Assembly (NCBI GenBank): GCA_005799475.1
Contig: SYGQ01000201.1
Location: 1-27,641 of the forward strand
DNA length: 27,641 bases
Reading direction: 5' to 3'
From: Planctomycetia bacterium
Lineage (GTDB): Bacteria; Planctomycetota; Phycisphaerae; Phycisphaerales; SM1A02
The notes under the pieces are model-generated. The model did no database searches. It was not told the DNA's origin and was given only the letters and a program-made list of their open reading frames with translations. Below are positions 13,673-20,842 of the stretch, in pieces (positions within the stretch are counted from its first letter, which is position 1; the number at the start of each line of letters is the position of its first letter). The position numbers were made by a program, and so were the translations under genes.

Positions 13673-15748
13673 ATGCCCACAAGCGCCAAGGAGGCCATCG
13701 CTCGCTTGAGGGACCTCCTCAATCGCGCGAACATCGCGTACTACAGCGACGCGACGCCGCTGATGGCCGACAGCGAGTACGACCGGCTTCTCGCTGAGCT
13801 CGCTGAGCTGGAGCGGGCGAACCCGACATTCGATGATCCGGACAGTCCGACCCATCGCGTGGGCGGGGCACCGAGCGCGGGTTTCGAGTCGGTGACCCAC
13901 GCGCGGCCGATGCAGTCCATTGACAACACCTACGACATCGCCGGGTTGCGCGCGTGGTCCGCGCGCTGCGAGAAGGCCATCGGCGGCGCCTTCACCATTG
14001 CGGCGGACCCGAAGGTGGACGGCGTCGCCGTGAGCCTGAGGTACGAGCGCGGTCGGCTCGCGGCTGCGGCAACACGAGGTGATGGTGCCGTAGGAGACCT
14101 CGTCACCGCGAATGTGCGGGCGATCCGCGCTGTGCCCCTCGCGTTGCGGGCGACCATCGGCGGGGCCGCGATTCCAGAAGTTCTGGAAGTCCGCGGCGAG
14201 ATCTACATGCCGACGGCTCAGTTCGAGCGCGTCAACGAGGAGCGCGAGCGCCGTGGCGAGGCGCTCCTTGCGAACGCACGCAATACCACGGCGGGCACCC
14301 TCAAGAGCCTCGACCCCACGGTTGTCGCGCAAAGAGGTCTCGCCTTCATGGCCCACGGACGCGGGGAGTGCCTCGGTGGCGCTGAGCCGTCGAGTCACAT
14401 CGAGTTCCTCGCGCAGCTCAAGTCGTGGGGAATTCCTGTCAACCCCAGAGCGGTCCGGTGCGCCACGATCGACGAGGCCATCGCGGTCGTGGAGGCATTC
14501 GCGCCGCAGCGCGCCGCGCTGCCGTACGGTGTCGATGGCATGGTCGTGCGTGTGGACGCCTTCGCGCAGCAGGCACAGCTCGGGGTGACAGAGAAGAGCC
14601 CCCGTTGGATCGTGGCCTTCAAGTATCCCGCGCAGCGCGAGCGCACGCGCCTTGTCGATGTGCAGTGGCAAGTTGGTAAGGGGGGGACGATGACACCGCG
14701 CGCGACCATGGAGCCAGTCGTCGTGGCCGGGTCAACCGTCCGCCACGCCACACTGCACAACGCCGACGAAATCCTGCGCAAGGACATCAGGATTGGGGAC
14801 CTCGTCGAGGTGGAGAAGGCCGGAGAAGTCATTCCACAAGTCATCGAACCCGTGAAGACGGTCAGGACCGGTGCTGAGCGGGTCATCGAACCGCCGACAC
14901 ACTGCCCGAGTTGTGGATCGCCGTTGACGAAGGACGGCCCCAAGCTCCTGTGTGCGGAGCCGGGATGCCCCGCGCAGATGCGCGAGCGACTCAAGTGGTT
15001 TGTGGGTCGCGACCAGATGGCGATCGAAGGACTCGGTGAGCGAATCGTCGATCAAGTCATCGACGAAGGGATGGTCGCGCACTTCGCCGACTTCTTCACC
15101 CTCGACGAGGCCGCCCTCGCCGCGTTGCGCTCGGAGCACATCGACACGAGCGGCAGGGTCACGCTGAGGCGCCTTGGCGAGAAGACGGCTCGATCCATAG
15201 TGGAAAGTGCGCACGAGGCGCGGCGGAGGGGTCTTGCCCGCGTCCTCGGTTCGTTGAGCCTGCGTCACATGGGCGTGGCCGCGGCGAAGACTCTAGCCCG
15301 CGCGTTTCCCGACGCTGCGGCGCTCCAAGGGGCCACTCCCGAGCAACTCTGCGCACTCGACGACATCGGCGTGATCACCGCAACGAGCTTCGCGCACGAC
15401 TTCGCGAGCGAGAGTTTTCGGGACACGATCGCGCGGCTGGGTCGGGCTGGCGTCGATCTCTCAAGCCGAGAGTTCTGTGCCGCGGCGGCAGTTACGCCGA
15501 ACCCGTTCAGGGATCGCACGATCGTTCTCACGGGGACACTGCACTCGATCGACCGTCGTCGGTTGACGGCCATCTTGGAAGGCCTTGGCGCGCGGGTCTC
15601 GGGGTCGGTGTCGGCGAAGACCCACCTCGTGATCGCCGGGGAAGAGGCGGGCTCCAAGCTGGAGAAGGCGCGTGCTCTCGGAATCGAAGTCTGGGACGAG
15701 ACGCGCCTGACGGCCGAGTGCCGCGCTGCCAGCATCGCGCTTGAGTGA
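13673..15748 (+). CDS. ligA: NAD-dependent DNA ligase LigA
   Basis: Seals nicks in duplex DNA during replication and repair using NAD+. The protein has 691 residues, a normal full length. Domains: Ia with the NMN-binding YYSDATPLMADSEYD (residues 23-37), adenylation domain with the nucleophile Lys114 in the motif ADPKVDG (the family form is ELKIDG), GDGAVGDLVTANVR, VRGEIYMP, OB fold, Cys4 zinc finger (Cys411, Cys414, Cys427, Cys432), helix-hairpin-helix region, and a BRCT domain (about 610-690) with IVLTGTLHSIDRRRL and THLVIAGEEAGSKLEKA. The start is the ATG at 13673, 7 bases after the hotdog gene. It converges on the small membrane-protein gene with an 11-base gap. Confidence 0.97.
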   Translation: MPTSAKEAIARLRDLLNRANIAYYSDATPLMADSEYDRLLAELAELERANPTFDDPDSPTHRVGGAPSAGFESVTHARPMQSIDNTYDIAGLRAWSARCEKAIGGAFTIAADPKVDGVAVSLRYERGRLAAAATRGDGAVGDLVTANVRAIRAVPLALRATIGGAAIPEVLEVRGEIYMPTAQFERVNEERERRGEALLANARNTTAGTLKSLDPTVVAQRGLAFMAHGRGECLGGAEPSSHIEFLAQLKSWGIPVNPRAVRCATIDEAIAVVEAFAPQRAALPYGVDGMVVRVDAFAQQAQLGVTEKSPRWIVAFKYPAQRERTRLVDVQWQVGKGGTMTPRATMEPVVVAGSTVRHATLHNADEILRKDIRIGDLVEVEKAGEVIPQVIEPVKTVRTGAERVIEPPTHCPSCGSPLTKDGPKLLCAEPGCPAQMRERLKWFVGRDQMAIEGLGERIVDQVIDEGMVAHFADFFTLDEAALAALRSEHIDTSGRVTLRRLGEKTARSIVESAHEARRRGLARVLGSLSLRHMGVAAAKTLARAFPDAAALQGATPEQLCALDDIGVITATSFAHDFASESFRDTIARLGRAGVDLSSREFCAAAAVTPNPFRDRTIVLTGTLHSIDRRRLTAILEGLGARVSGSVSAKTHLVIAGEEAGSKLEKARALGIEVWDETRLTAECRAASIALE

Positions 15749-15759
15749 CCGCCGCTCGC

Positions 15760-16212
15760 TCAGCGCGCGCCCAAGGCTGCGAGCCCAGGCGATGATCCCG
15801 CAGGGAGCGCTGCCGCTGTGGCGTGGCCGGACGCGTCCACCGTCACAAGCCACCAGTTCGACCCCGCGCGAGACTCGCTCTCGATGCCGTATCGAAGCGC
15901 GCCATCGGCGACGACTGGGCCTCGGACTTGACGCCAAACGCCCTCGATCCCGACGCGCTGCTCAGTGTCATCCCCGGACGCATCAGTGCGGAAGATCCGC
16001 CACTCCACCGGCGCGGGATGACTGCCGTTCCCCTTCACTTGCGCGTACCAGCGCGAGCCGGCCCACTCGACCTCGGGACAGTTCACGATCTGCGAGCCAG
16101 GGAATATCGACCCGCCGATGAACCACGCAAACGCGGCGGCGAGCAGCACGAACACCGCCACCTTGATGGCGAGGCTCCTCAGACCGAGGGCAACCTGTGT
16201 GTACTCACGCAA
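15760..16212 (-). CDS. Small membrane-anchored protein, unknown function
   Basis: About 150 residues: a short N-terminal cytoplasmic segment (REYTQVALGLRSLAIK), one transmembrane helix (VAVFVLLAAAFAWFIGG, about 18-34), and a probably extracytoplasmic beta-rich domain with several tryptophans (VEWAGSRWYAQVKGNG, VEWRIFRTDASG, SNWWLVTVDASG). I recognise no family. The frame is open far upstream into uppP, but the TTG at 16212, 17 bases after the uppP stop, is the best start; no in-frame ATG and no clear ribosome binding site exist. It follows ilvC and uppP in the same direction and is probably their last operon member. Confidence 0.55.
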   Translation of the reverse strand: MREYTQVALGLRSLAIKVAVFVLLAAAFAWFIGGSIFPGSQIVNCPEVEWAGSRWYAQVKGNGSHPAPVEWRIFRTDASGDDTEQRVGIEGVWRQVRGPVVADGALRYGIESESRAGSNWWLVTVDASGHATAAALPAGSSPGLAALGAR

Positions 16213-16229
16213 GAGGGGGATGATAGGAA

Positions 16230-17111
16230 CTAGAGCGTCATCCAACCCGACATGATGGCCAACCCGAGTGCGGTCGCGAGCGCGATCCGCCACCACCCAA
16301 AGAGCGCAAAGCCGCCACGGCCTAGGAAGTTGATGAGCCACGCGATGCCGAGTGCGGCGCTCGCGAAGGCGGCGACGAATCCAATGGCAAGCGGGATCCA
16401 TCCTCCAAGTTGGTCCACCATCAGGCCGTCCTTGAAGAACCCGAGCGACTTGTAGCCGCACGCCGCGCCCAGAGTCGGAAGCGCCAGCAGGAACGAGTAT
16501 CGCGCGGCCTCGCGTGGCGAGAGTCCGACAATGAGTGCCCCCACGATGGTCATCATCGACCGGCTCGTCCCTGGAACGAGGGCCACACACTGCAAGCATC
16601 CAACCGCAAGTGCGGCCCATGCCGAGAGCGTGGATCCGTCGGGACCGGTCTCGGTCGCATTCTGAGCCTTCCGTTTGACCCACGGTGCCATCGCCACCAT
16701 CGCGATGCCCCCGAGGGCAAGAGCCATGAGCACGGGCGCGGCCCTGAAGAACCGTGCCTCGATCCAGTCGCCTAGGAGCAGCCCGGCGATGGCCGCTGGG
16801 ATGAACGACAGAGCGAGGTTCCTCGCGAGCATGAGTGCGCGGCCGTGCGTGTGTCGTTTGGGGAGACGGAGGCAGGCCGCGAGCACCGCTCGAACCATCG
16901 CGAGCACCTCGCGCCGGTAGAGCCCCGCGACGGCGGCGATGGCGGCCCCCTGAATGACGATGTTGAAAGTGTCGATTGACTCGCGCTGGCCGGGCGACTG
17001 CGCGAGGCCGAGCGCCCGCGACACAAGGATGAGATGGCCCGTTGAACTTACGGGCAGGTACTCGGTGACGCCTTCGACGATGCCAAGGACGAGCGCCTGA
17101 AGTGGGGTCAT
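16230..17111 (-). CDS. uppP: Undecaprenyl-diphosphatase UppP/BacA
   Basis: Integral membrane enzyme that dephosphorylates undecaprenyl diphosphate, recycling the lipid carrier for peptidoglycan and other cell-wall polymers. It has 293 residues. Seen: the N-terminal family signature EGVTEYLPVSSTGHLIL, the second signature PGTSRSMMTIVGALIVGLS followed by REAARYSFLLALPTLG, and several hydrophobic helices including AALAVGCLQCVALV and IALATALGLAIMSGW. The ATG at 17111 overlaps the ilvC stop as ATGA, so translation is probably coupled. Possession of this gene fits with planctomycetes having peptidoglycan. Confidence 0.95.
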   Translation of the reverse strand: MTPLQALVLGIVEGVTEYLPVSSTGHLILVSRALGLAQSPGQRESIDTFNIVIQGAAIAAVAGLYRREVLAMVRAVLAACLRLPKRHTHGRALMLARNLALSFIPAAIAGLLLGDWIEARFFRAAPVLMALALGGIAMVAMAPWVKRKAQNATETGPDGSTLSAWAALAVGCLQCVALVPGTSRSMMTIVGALIVGLSPREAARYSFLLALPTLGAACGYKSLGFFKDGLMVDQLGGWIPLAIGFVAAFASAALGIAWLINFLGRGGFALFGWWRIALATALGLAIMSGWMTL

Positions 17112-18163
17112 GGGGACATCTTGTCGGCGATGCGAGTGGTGACCGCGCCAGATTTCCCTTGGGCGAGCCAGGGCAGCATCGCGCGCACGCGTTCGCCGAT
17201 GGGTTCCATGGGGTGCTTCAAGAGGTCCTCACTGAATGATCGGAGTTTCGGGTTTCCGGCGTCGGCATCGGCCGCGAGCCGCGACGCGAACGAACCATCC
17301 TGGATGGACGCAAGCATCGATCGCATGTGCGCACGGAGCGCGGCATCATCGAGCCGCGCGCTCGCCTCGAGGGCGCCGAAGCGCGCGGTGGGGGAGATCG
17401 CGTCCGCCATGGCCGCAATCCCGCGGTCGCACACGAGGTCCGCGATCTGCTTCACCTCGTGGCAGCACTCGGTGTACGCGAGAAGCGGCGGATACCCCGC
17501 CTCCACGAGCGTCTCATATGCGGCACGGATGAGCGCGATCAATCCGCCGCAGAGCACCGCCTGCTCACCGAAGAGGTCGGTCTCCGCCTCATCTTTGAAC
17601 GATGTCTCGACAATCCCCGCACGGCCGCACCCGATGGCATGGGCCCACGCGTGTGCGATCGCAGTTGTTCGAGCCACATGATCGGGAGATGCCCGTACGG
17701 CGAGGAGACACGGGATCCCGGTGCCCTCCAAGAACCGTTGCCGGAGCGCAGTCCCGGGCCCCTTGGGTGCCACGAGTGCGCAGCCCAGTGAGGTTGGTGG
17801 AGCAATGAGTCCGAAGTGCAGCGAGAACCCATGCAGGAATCCTGCGACTGTCGCGGCGGTCATCGCCTTGAAGTAGGGTGGGCAGACTGTCGCGTGCGCA
17901 GAATCGGGGACTGCAAAGACCACAAGTTCGGCCCAATCAGCGTCGGCCGCTGATGCAACTATCCGGAATCCGTCGGCTTGCGCTCGACCCACCGCTTGAG
18001 AGCCGTTTCTGCCCCCAACTCGCACTTCCCAGCCACAATCTCGGAAGTTCTTGGCGTGCGCCTCCCCCTGATTCCCGTAGCCGATGACCGCAACTCGGTG
18101 TGTGCTTTGGGCTTGGAGTCCGTGCGGAAAGCCCCCATGTTCGCGCTCAGGCGATTGCGGCAC
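17108..18163 (-). CDS. ilvC: Ketol-acid reductoisomerase family protein (divergent)
   Basis: Family role: NADPH-dependent isomeroreduction of acetolactate/acetohydroxybutyrate in valine and isoleucine synthesis. It has 351 residues (class I size). Seen: dinucleotide-binding VAVIGYGNQGEAHAKNF (family form GYGSQGHAHA), cofactor loop GRNGSQAVGRAQADGF keeping the Arg and Ser of NADPH users, active-site FLHGFSLHF, VAPKGPGTALRQRF, the metal-binding ETSFKDEAETDLFGEQ, and YTECCHEVKQIADL. The C-terminal ISPTARFG differs from the usual ISNTAEYG. The only sensible start is the GTG at 18163, with a TAGCCT hexamer exactly 6 bases upstream. There is no ilvB, ilvN or leu gene beside it; uppP follows with a 4-base overlap. 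It is probably the true enzyme but may be a diverged paralogue. Confidence 0.85.
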   Translation of the reverse strand: MPQSPEREHGGFPHGLQAQSTHRVAVIGYGNQGEAHAKNFRDCGWEVRVGGRNGSQAVGRAQADGFRIVASAADADWAELVVFAVPDSAHATVCPPYFKAMTAATVAGFLHGFSLHFGLIAPPTSLGCALVAPKGPGTALRQRFLEGTGIPCLLAVRASPDHVARTTAIAHAWAHAIGCGRAGIVETSFKDEAETDLFGEQAVLCGGLIALIRAAYETLVEAGYPPLLAYTECCHEVKQIADLVCDRGIAAMADAISPTARFGALEASARLDDAALRAHMRSMLASIQDGSFASRLAADADAGNPKLRSFSEDLLKHPMEPIGERVRAMLPWLAQGKSGAVTTRIADKMSP

Positions 18164-18169
18164 AAATCG

Positions 18170-18175
18170 AGGCTA
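18170..18175 (-). promoter_or_regulatory. Candidate -10 box of ilvC (TAGCCT, 6 bases before GTG)
   Basis: On the minus strand TAGCCT is followed by CGATTT and the GTG start, predicting a leaderless mRNA. The same hexamer precedes the ChaN-like gene. Confidence 0.5.
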
Positions 18176-18192
18176 GCAGAGAACATTTCCAT

Positions 18193-18220
18193 TTGCAGTT
18201 GGCTAGAGGTACTGCATAGT
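18193..18220 (+). promoter_or_regulatory. Weak promoter candidate for pilZ-rnc
   Basis: TTGCAG (18193-18198), a 16-base spacer and CATAGT (18215-18220) lie in the 138-base divergent gap between ilvC and the PilZ gene, the most A/T-rich gap in the window. It would give a leader of about 75 bases. Matches to consensus are 3/6 and 4/6, so this is tentative. Confidence 0.25.
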
Positions 18221-18301
18221 TGTGCGGGGTTTGGTTGTTTGAATCGGATGGATGGCGGGGGAGTTTCATGCAGGCTCGAAGCATTGGACGATAAAAACGC
18301 A

Positions 18302-18709
18302 ATGGATCACTCGGCACCAGAGAATCGACGCACCGCTGACAGGTTCACGCCTGGTCTGGGGTACTCCAGCGTCGTGGTGGCGTCGGATCGTGATTCCGCG
18401 GGCGTCCAAGGCGTCATCACGGAGCCAAAGCCGCCGCAAGTCGGGCATCTGTACGACATTTCAGTGAGCGGTGTCCGATTCGAGCTCGACGAGCCGCTCG
18501 AAGAAGGGGAATCGATCGTCATGTCCATTTCGCTGCCCGGGCTTTCGGAGCCGATCCTCACCAAGGGGCGCGTCGTGCGCGTCTACGACGAGGATGGGGA
18601 CCCCGGTCCGAGGCGAATGGCCGCGACGCTTCGTTCTTTTGCGGACCCCGTGGATGCCACGCGTCTGGCGCGCCTCCTCGGAAGCGGTTTCTACAACCGC
18701 GGGACTTGA
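18302..18709 (+). CDS. PilZ domain protein (c-di-GMP receptor type)
   Basis: A 135-residue single PilZ domain, predicted to bind cyclic di-GMP and transmit the signal to an unknown target. Both nucleotide-binding motifs are intact: RRTADR (RxxxR, Arg10 to Arg14) and DISVSG (DxSxxG, Asp52 to Gly57). They are followed by strands VRFELDE, ESIVMSISLPG and ILTKGRVVRVYDE. The ATG at 18302 is preferred; an in-frame ATG at 18248 would add 18 residues of no recognisable character. No diguanylate cyclase, pilus or cellulose gene is near. It is followed 31 bases later by rnc, probably in one transcript. Confidence 0.85.
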   Translation: MDHSAPENRRTADRFTPGLGYSSVVVASDRDSAGVQGVITEPKPPQVGHLYDISVSGVRFELDEPLEEGESIVMSISLPGLSEPILTKGRVVRVYDEDGDPGPRRMAATLRSFADPVDATRLARLLGSGFYNRGT

Positions 18710-18740
18710 CGCGTGCGCTTGAGACCGGAAGGGACCGCCC

Positions 18741-19559
18741 GTGGATGAACGGGTCGAAGAAGTCGAGCGATTGGTGGGGCACACATTTCGTGATCCCGAA
18801 CTCGTGGAGCGCGCTCTCACGCACTCGTCGCTGGCGGACCGCCGTTCGCTCAGCAACGAACGGATGGAGTTTCTTGGCGACAGCATCCTTAGCTTTGTCG
18901 TGTGCGAGCATCTCTACAGGCGCTACCCCGATGCCGACGAGGGTGACCTAACGAAAGTCAAGTCATACCTCGTGAGCCGACTCAAGTGCGCCGAGTACGC
19001 GCACGAGGCTGGGCTCGTTGGACTCCTCTCGGTCGGGAAGGGATTCTCGACCCAGCGATCGCTCCCGCAGTCGGTAGCCGCGGCGGTCTTCGAATCGATT
19101 GTGGCGGCGCTCTACCTCGATGGGGGACTCGCGCTCGCGGAGGCATTCATCATGCGGTTCGTCGGACCGAATGTCGAGACGACGGAGCGGATGGGCCACC
19201 AGATGAACTTCAAGAGCGTGCTGCAACAGATCGCGCAAGCCCGCGGCCTTGAGATGCCCGCTTACGCCGTGACCGACGAAAAGGGGCCAGATCACGCGAA
19301 GGAGTTTGAGGTCGCGGTCACCATGGGGCGACGGCGGTTCTCGGCGTGCTGGGGCACGAGCAAGAAGGTCGCTGAACAAGCTGCGGCGCTCGTGGCTCTC
19401 AGGGAACTCGGTCACGCGGTCGGCGAAGAACCGGCGATCGAGATCCGTTGGCCCGGTGATCAGGGCGTGTCGGCCGACAGCACCCGCTCGAGTGCCCAGG
19501 CGGCGGCATCGACCGACGATCCTGAAACCTCCACGACCGAGTCCGCGAGCGACTCGTAG
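18741..19559 (+). CDS. rnc: Ribonuclease III
   Basis: Double-strand-specific endoribonuclease that processes rRNA precursors and structured mRNAs. It has 272 residues. Domains: RNase III catalytic domain (about 1-150) with the signature NERMEFLGDS, giving Glu40, Glu43 and Asp47; then a dsRNA-binding domain (about 156-225: NFKSVLQQIAQARG, then KEFEVAVTMG and SKKVAEQAAALVAL); then an acidic, Ser/Thr/Ala-rich tail of about 45 residues. At the position of the conserved metal-site Asp114 of E. coli the protein has Ala115 (AAVFESI instead of ADxFEA), while Glu118 (E117 equivalent) is kept. Start is the GTG at 18741 behind GGAAGGGA. The tail overlaps the end of aroK by 100 bases. Confidence 0.93.
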   Translation: MDERVEEVERLVGHTFRDPELVERALTHSSLADRRSLSNERMEFLGDSILSFVVCEHLYRRYPDADEGDLTKVKSYLVSRLKCAEYAHEAGLVGLLSVGKGFSTQRSLPQSVAAAVFESIVAALYLDGGLALAEAFIMRFVGPNVETTERMGHQMNFKSVLQQIAQARGLEMPAYAVTDEKGPDHAKEFEVAVTMGRRRFSACWGTSKKVAEQAAALVALRELGHAVGEEPAIEIRWPGDQGVSADSTRSSAQAAASTDDPETSTTESASDS

Positions 19560-20002
19560 ATCGGTCGGCGGCGCGCCACGAGCGCAGCCAGTTCATCGCC
19601 CAGCGGCATCGCCGTCAGCATGGGCCGATCGCCGAGGCAGTTCGTGAGCCGTGCGACGATCACTTCGAGCGAAGCGTCGAGGAAGATGATGCGCCAGCCA
19701 TCCGCCCTCGCGAGCCGGATGCGATCAAGACTTGGCGGGTGCTCGGGTGCTCCCGCTCCGATGGCGACGATCGTGCCTGTGCGTGCGAACGCCTGTTCGA
19801 GTGCGGTGGCCTCGGCGTTGCGCCAGGCGCGCTCGCCGAGGGTTTCAAATGCGGTGGTGACCGTGGCACAGCCGGTGACGGCGAGCACCATGTCGTCGAG
19901 GTCGATGAACGGGCGGCCGAGCCGCTTCGCCACGATGGGCCCAAGTGTCGACTTCCCCGACCCCCGCATCCCGATCAGGATGATGCCCCGCGTGGGGGTC
20001 AA
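19460..20002 (-). CDS. aroK: Shikimate kinase
   Basis: Phosphorylates shikimate at the 3-hydroxyl in the aromatic amino acid pathway, using ATP in the cytoplasm. It has 180 residues, family size. Seen: Walker A GMRGSGKST, shikimate-binding FIDLDDM, GERAWRNAE (Arg of the usual FRxxE), RPML as lid, and RRRPIYESLAD. The glycine triplet TGGGA is altered to IGAGA, a mild divergence at the shikimate pocket. The reading frame is open upstream to 20173, but that part is the rpmH gene in another frame; the TTG at 20002 overlaps the rpmH stop (TTGA) and gives the right N-terminus. The C-terminal 33 codons overlap rnc on the other strand. Confidence 0.87.
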   Translation of the reverse strand: MTPTRGIILIGMRGSGKSTLGPIVAKRLGRPFIDLDDMVLAVTGCATVTTAFETLGERAWRNAEATALEQAFARTGTIVAIGAGAPEHPPSLDRIRLARADGWRIIFLDASLEVIVARLTNCLGDRPMLTAMPLGDELAALVARRRPIYESLADSVVEVSGSSVDAAAWALERVLSADTP

Positions 20003-20133
20003 CGAACGCCGATGCGGCGGCCCATGCGCCGCTTGCTGTTGACGATCGCTCGGCCCTTGCGCGTCTTCATCCGCGCGCGGAACCCGACGGCTCGTACTTT
20101 CTTGAGACGGCTGACTCGGTGTGGGTAATGCAT
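19999..20133 (-). CDS. rpmH: Ribosomal protein L34 (44 codons)
   Basis: The smallest large-subunit ribosomal protein; binds 23S rRNA. The translation begins MHYPHRVSRLKKVRAV and continues GFRARMKTRKGRAIV and RRMGRRIGVR. This matches the L34 core GFRARMxTxxGRxVL followed by a basic RRxKGRxxL tail, and the length of 44 residues is exactly that of the family. The usual opening (MKRTFQPS) is replaced by MHYPHRVS. The start codon is the ATG at 20133. In most bacteria rpmH is next to rnpA and dnaA; here it lies between phoU and aroK and shares the TTGA overlap with aroK. A good sigma-70-like promoter directly precedes it. Confidence 0.9.
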   Translation of the reverse strand: MHYPHRVSRLKKVRAVGFRARMKTRKGRAIVNSKRRMGRRIGVR

Positions 20134-20145
20134 GGCGGGGGAGGG

Positions 20146-20173
20146 ATGATAGCGCGTACCGCGCCGATTGCAA
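20146..20173 (-). promoter_or_regulatory. Sigma-70-type promoter of rpmH-aroK
   Basis: Minus strand: TTGCAA (20173-20168), 16-base spacer, TATCAT (20151-20146; five of six consensus bases). The expected start of transcription is near 20139, only about 6 bases before the ATG, so the leader would be almost absent. It begins 9 bases past the phoU stop, separating a ribosomal-protein unit from the pst operon. Confidence 0.55.
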
Positions 20174-20181
20174 GCGAGCGC

Positions 20182-20829
20182 CTAGTCGGGTTGGTGGCGG
20201 ACGACGCGTCCTTCAATGAGAAAGATGACATCGTCTGCGACATGTGCGGCGAGATCGGCGATTCGTTCGAACCGCTGAGCGATGCTCAGGACTTCGATCG
20301 CGGCGGCACCGGACTGGGGCATTTCTTCCCGCGCCCACCCGTGCACCAACTTGTGCATTTCGTCGATCCGCTGGTCGGAGCGGCGGACTTGACGGCAGAG
20401 CCGCGCGTCTTCGTTGGTGAGGCCGCTGAGCACATCCGAGAGCATGGTGCGGGATCCGAACGCCAGATCCGTGAGAACGGGGGGCAACTCGATGGCGTCA
20501 CCGTGCTCGAGTTTCACGATTCGCTTGGCGATGCCGCGTGCAAGGTCCCCGATCCGCTCAAGTTCACCGCTGATGCGGATGACCGCGAGCACGAATCGGA
20601 GGTCCGTCGCCACGGGGTGGGCAAGCGCAAGGAGCCGCATGCACTGTGCCTCGATGGCGACCTCCATCGCGTCGATCTCATCGTCGCCGGTCCTGACCGC
20701 TTCGGCGGCGGCGAGATCGCGCTGAATCAGGGCATCGACGACGGCGTTGACCCGTTGTTCGACGAGGGCCCCCATGCCCAAGAGCGCGCGGCGGATCTCG
20801 ATGATGTCGGATTGGAGATTGACGCCCAT
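20182..20829 (-). CDS. phoU: Phosphate signalling and transport regulator PhoU
   Basis: A 215-residue helical protein that links Pst transporter activity to PhoR signalling; loss usually makes the Pho response constitutive. Seen: two three-helix repeats with the metal-binding E-x-x-x-D motifs, ELERIGDLARGIAKR in the first half and QRFERIADLAAHVADDV in the second. The frame is open upstream to 20940, but the ATG at 20829 has a perfect AGGAGG ribosome binding site and lies 13 bases after the pstB stop. It is the last gene of the pst run. Confidence 0.95.
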   Translation of the reverse strand: MGVNLQSDIIEIRRALLGMGALVEQRVNAVVDALIQRDLAAAEAVRTGDDEIDAMEVAIEAQCMRLLALAHPVATDLRFVLAVIRISGELERIGDLARGIAKRIVKLEHGDAIELPPVLTDLAFGSRTMLSDVLSGLTNEDARLCRQVRRSDQRIDEMHKLVHGWAREEMPQSGAAAIEVLSIAQRFERIADLAAHVADDVIFLIEGRVVRHQPD

Positions 20830-20842
20830 GGTTCCTCCTGAC

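Noticed and set aside
13788..13812. Short tandem-like repeat GCTGAGCTC in ligA
   Set aside because: It encodes the helical LAELAELER segment expected in domain Ia; not an expanded repeat.
13523..14671. Minus-strand open frame of 382 codons over ligA
   Set aside because: Antisense to the adenylation domain of a full-length ligase; no motif.
16213..16683. Upstream extension of the small membrane protein frame into uppP
   Set aside because: This part is out of frame with the clear UppP sequence and is Arg/Cys/His-rich; real coding begins after the uppP stop.
20003..20173. N-terminal extension of shikimate kinase by 57 codons
   Set aside because: The extension is an out-of-frame reading of rpmH; L34 in the neighbouring frame explains this stretch.
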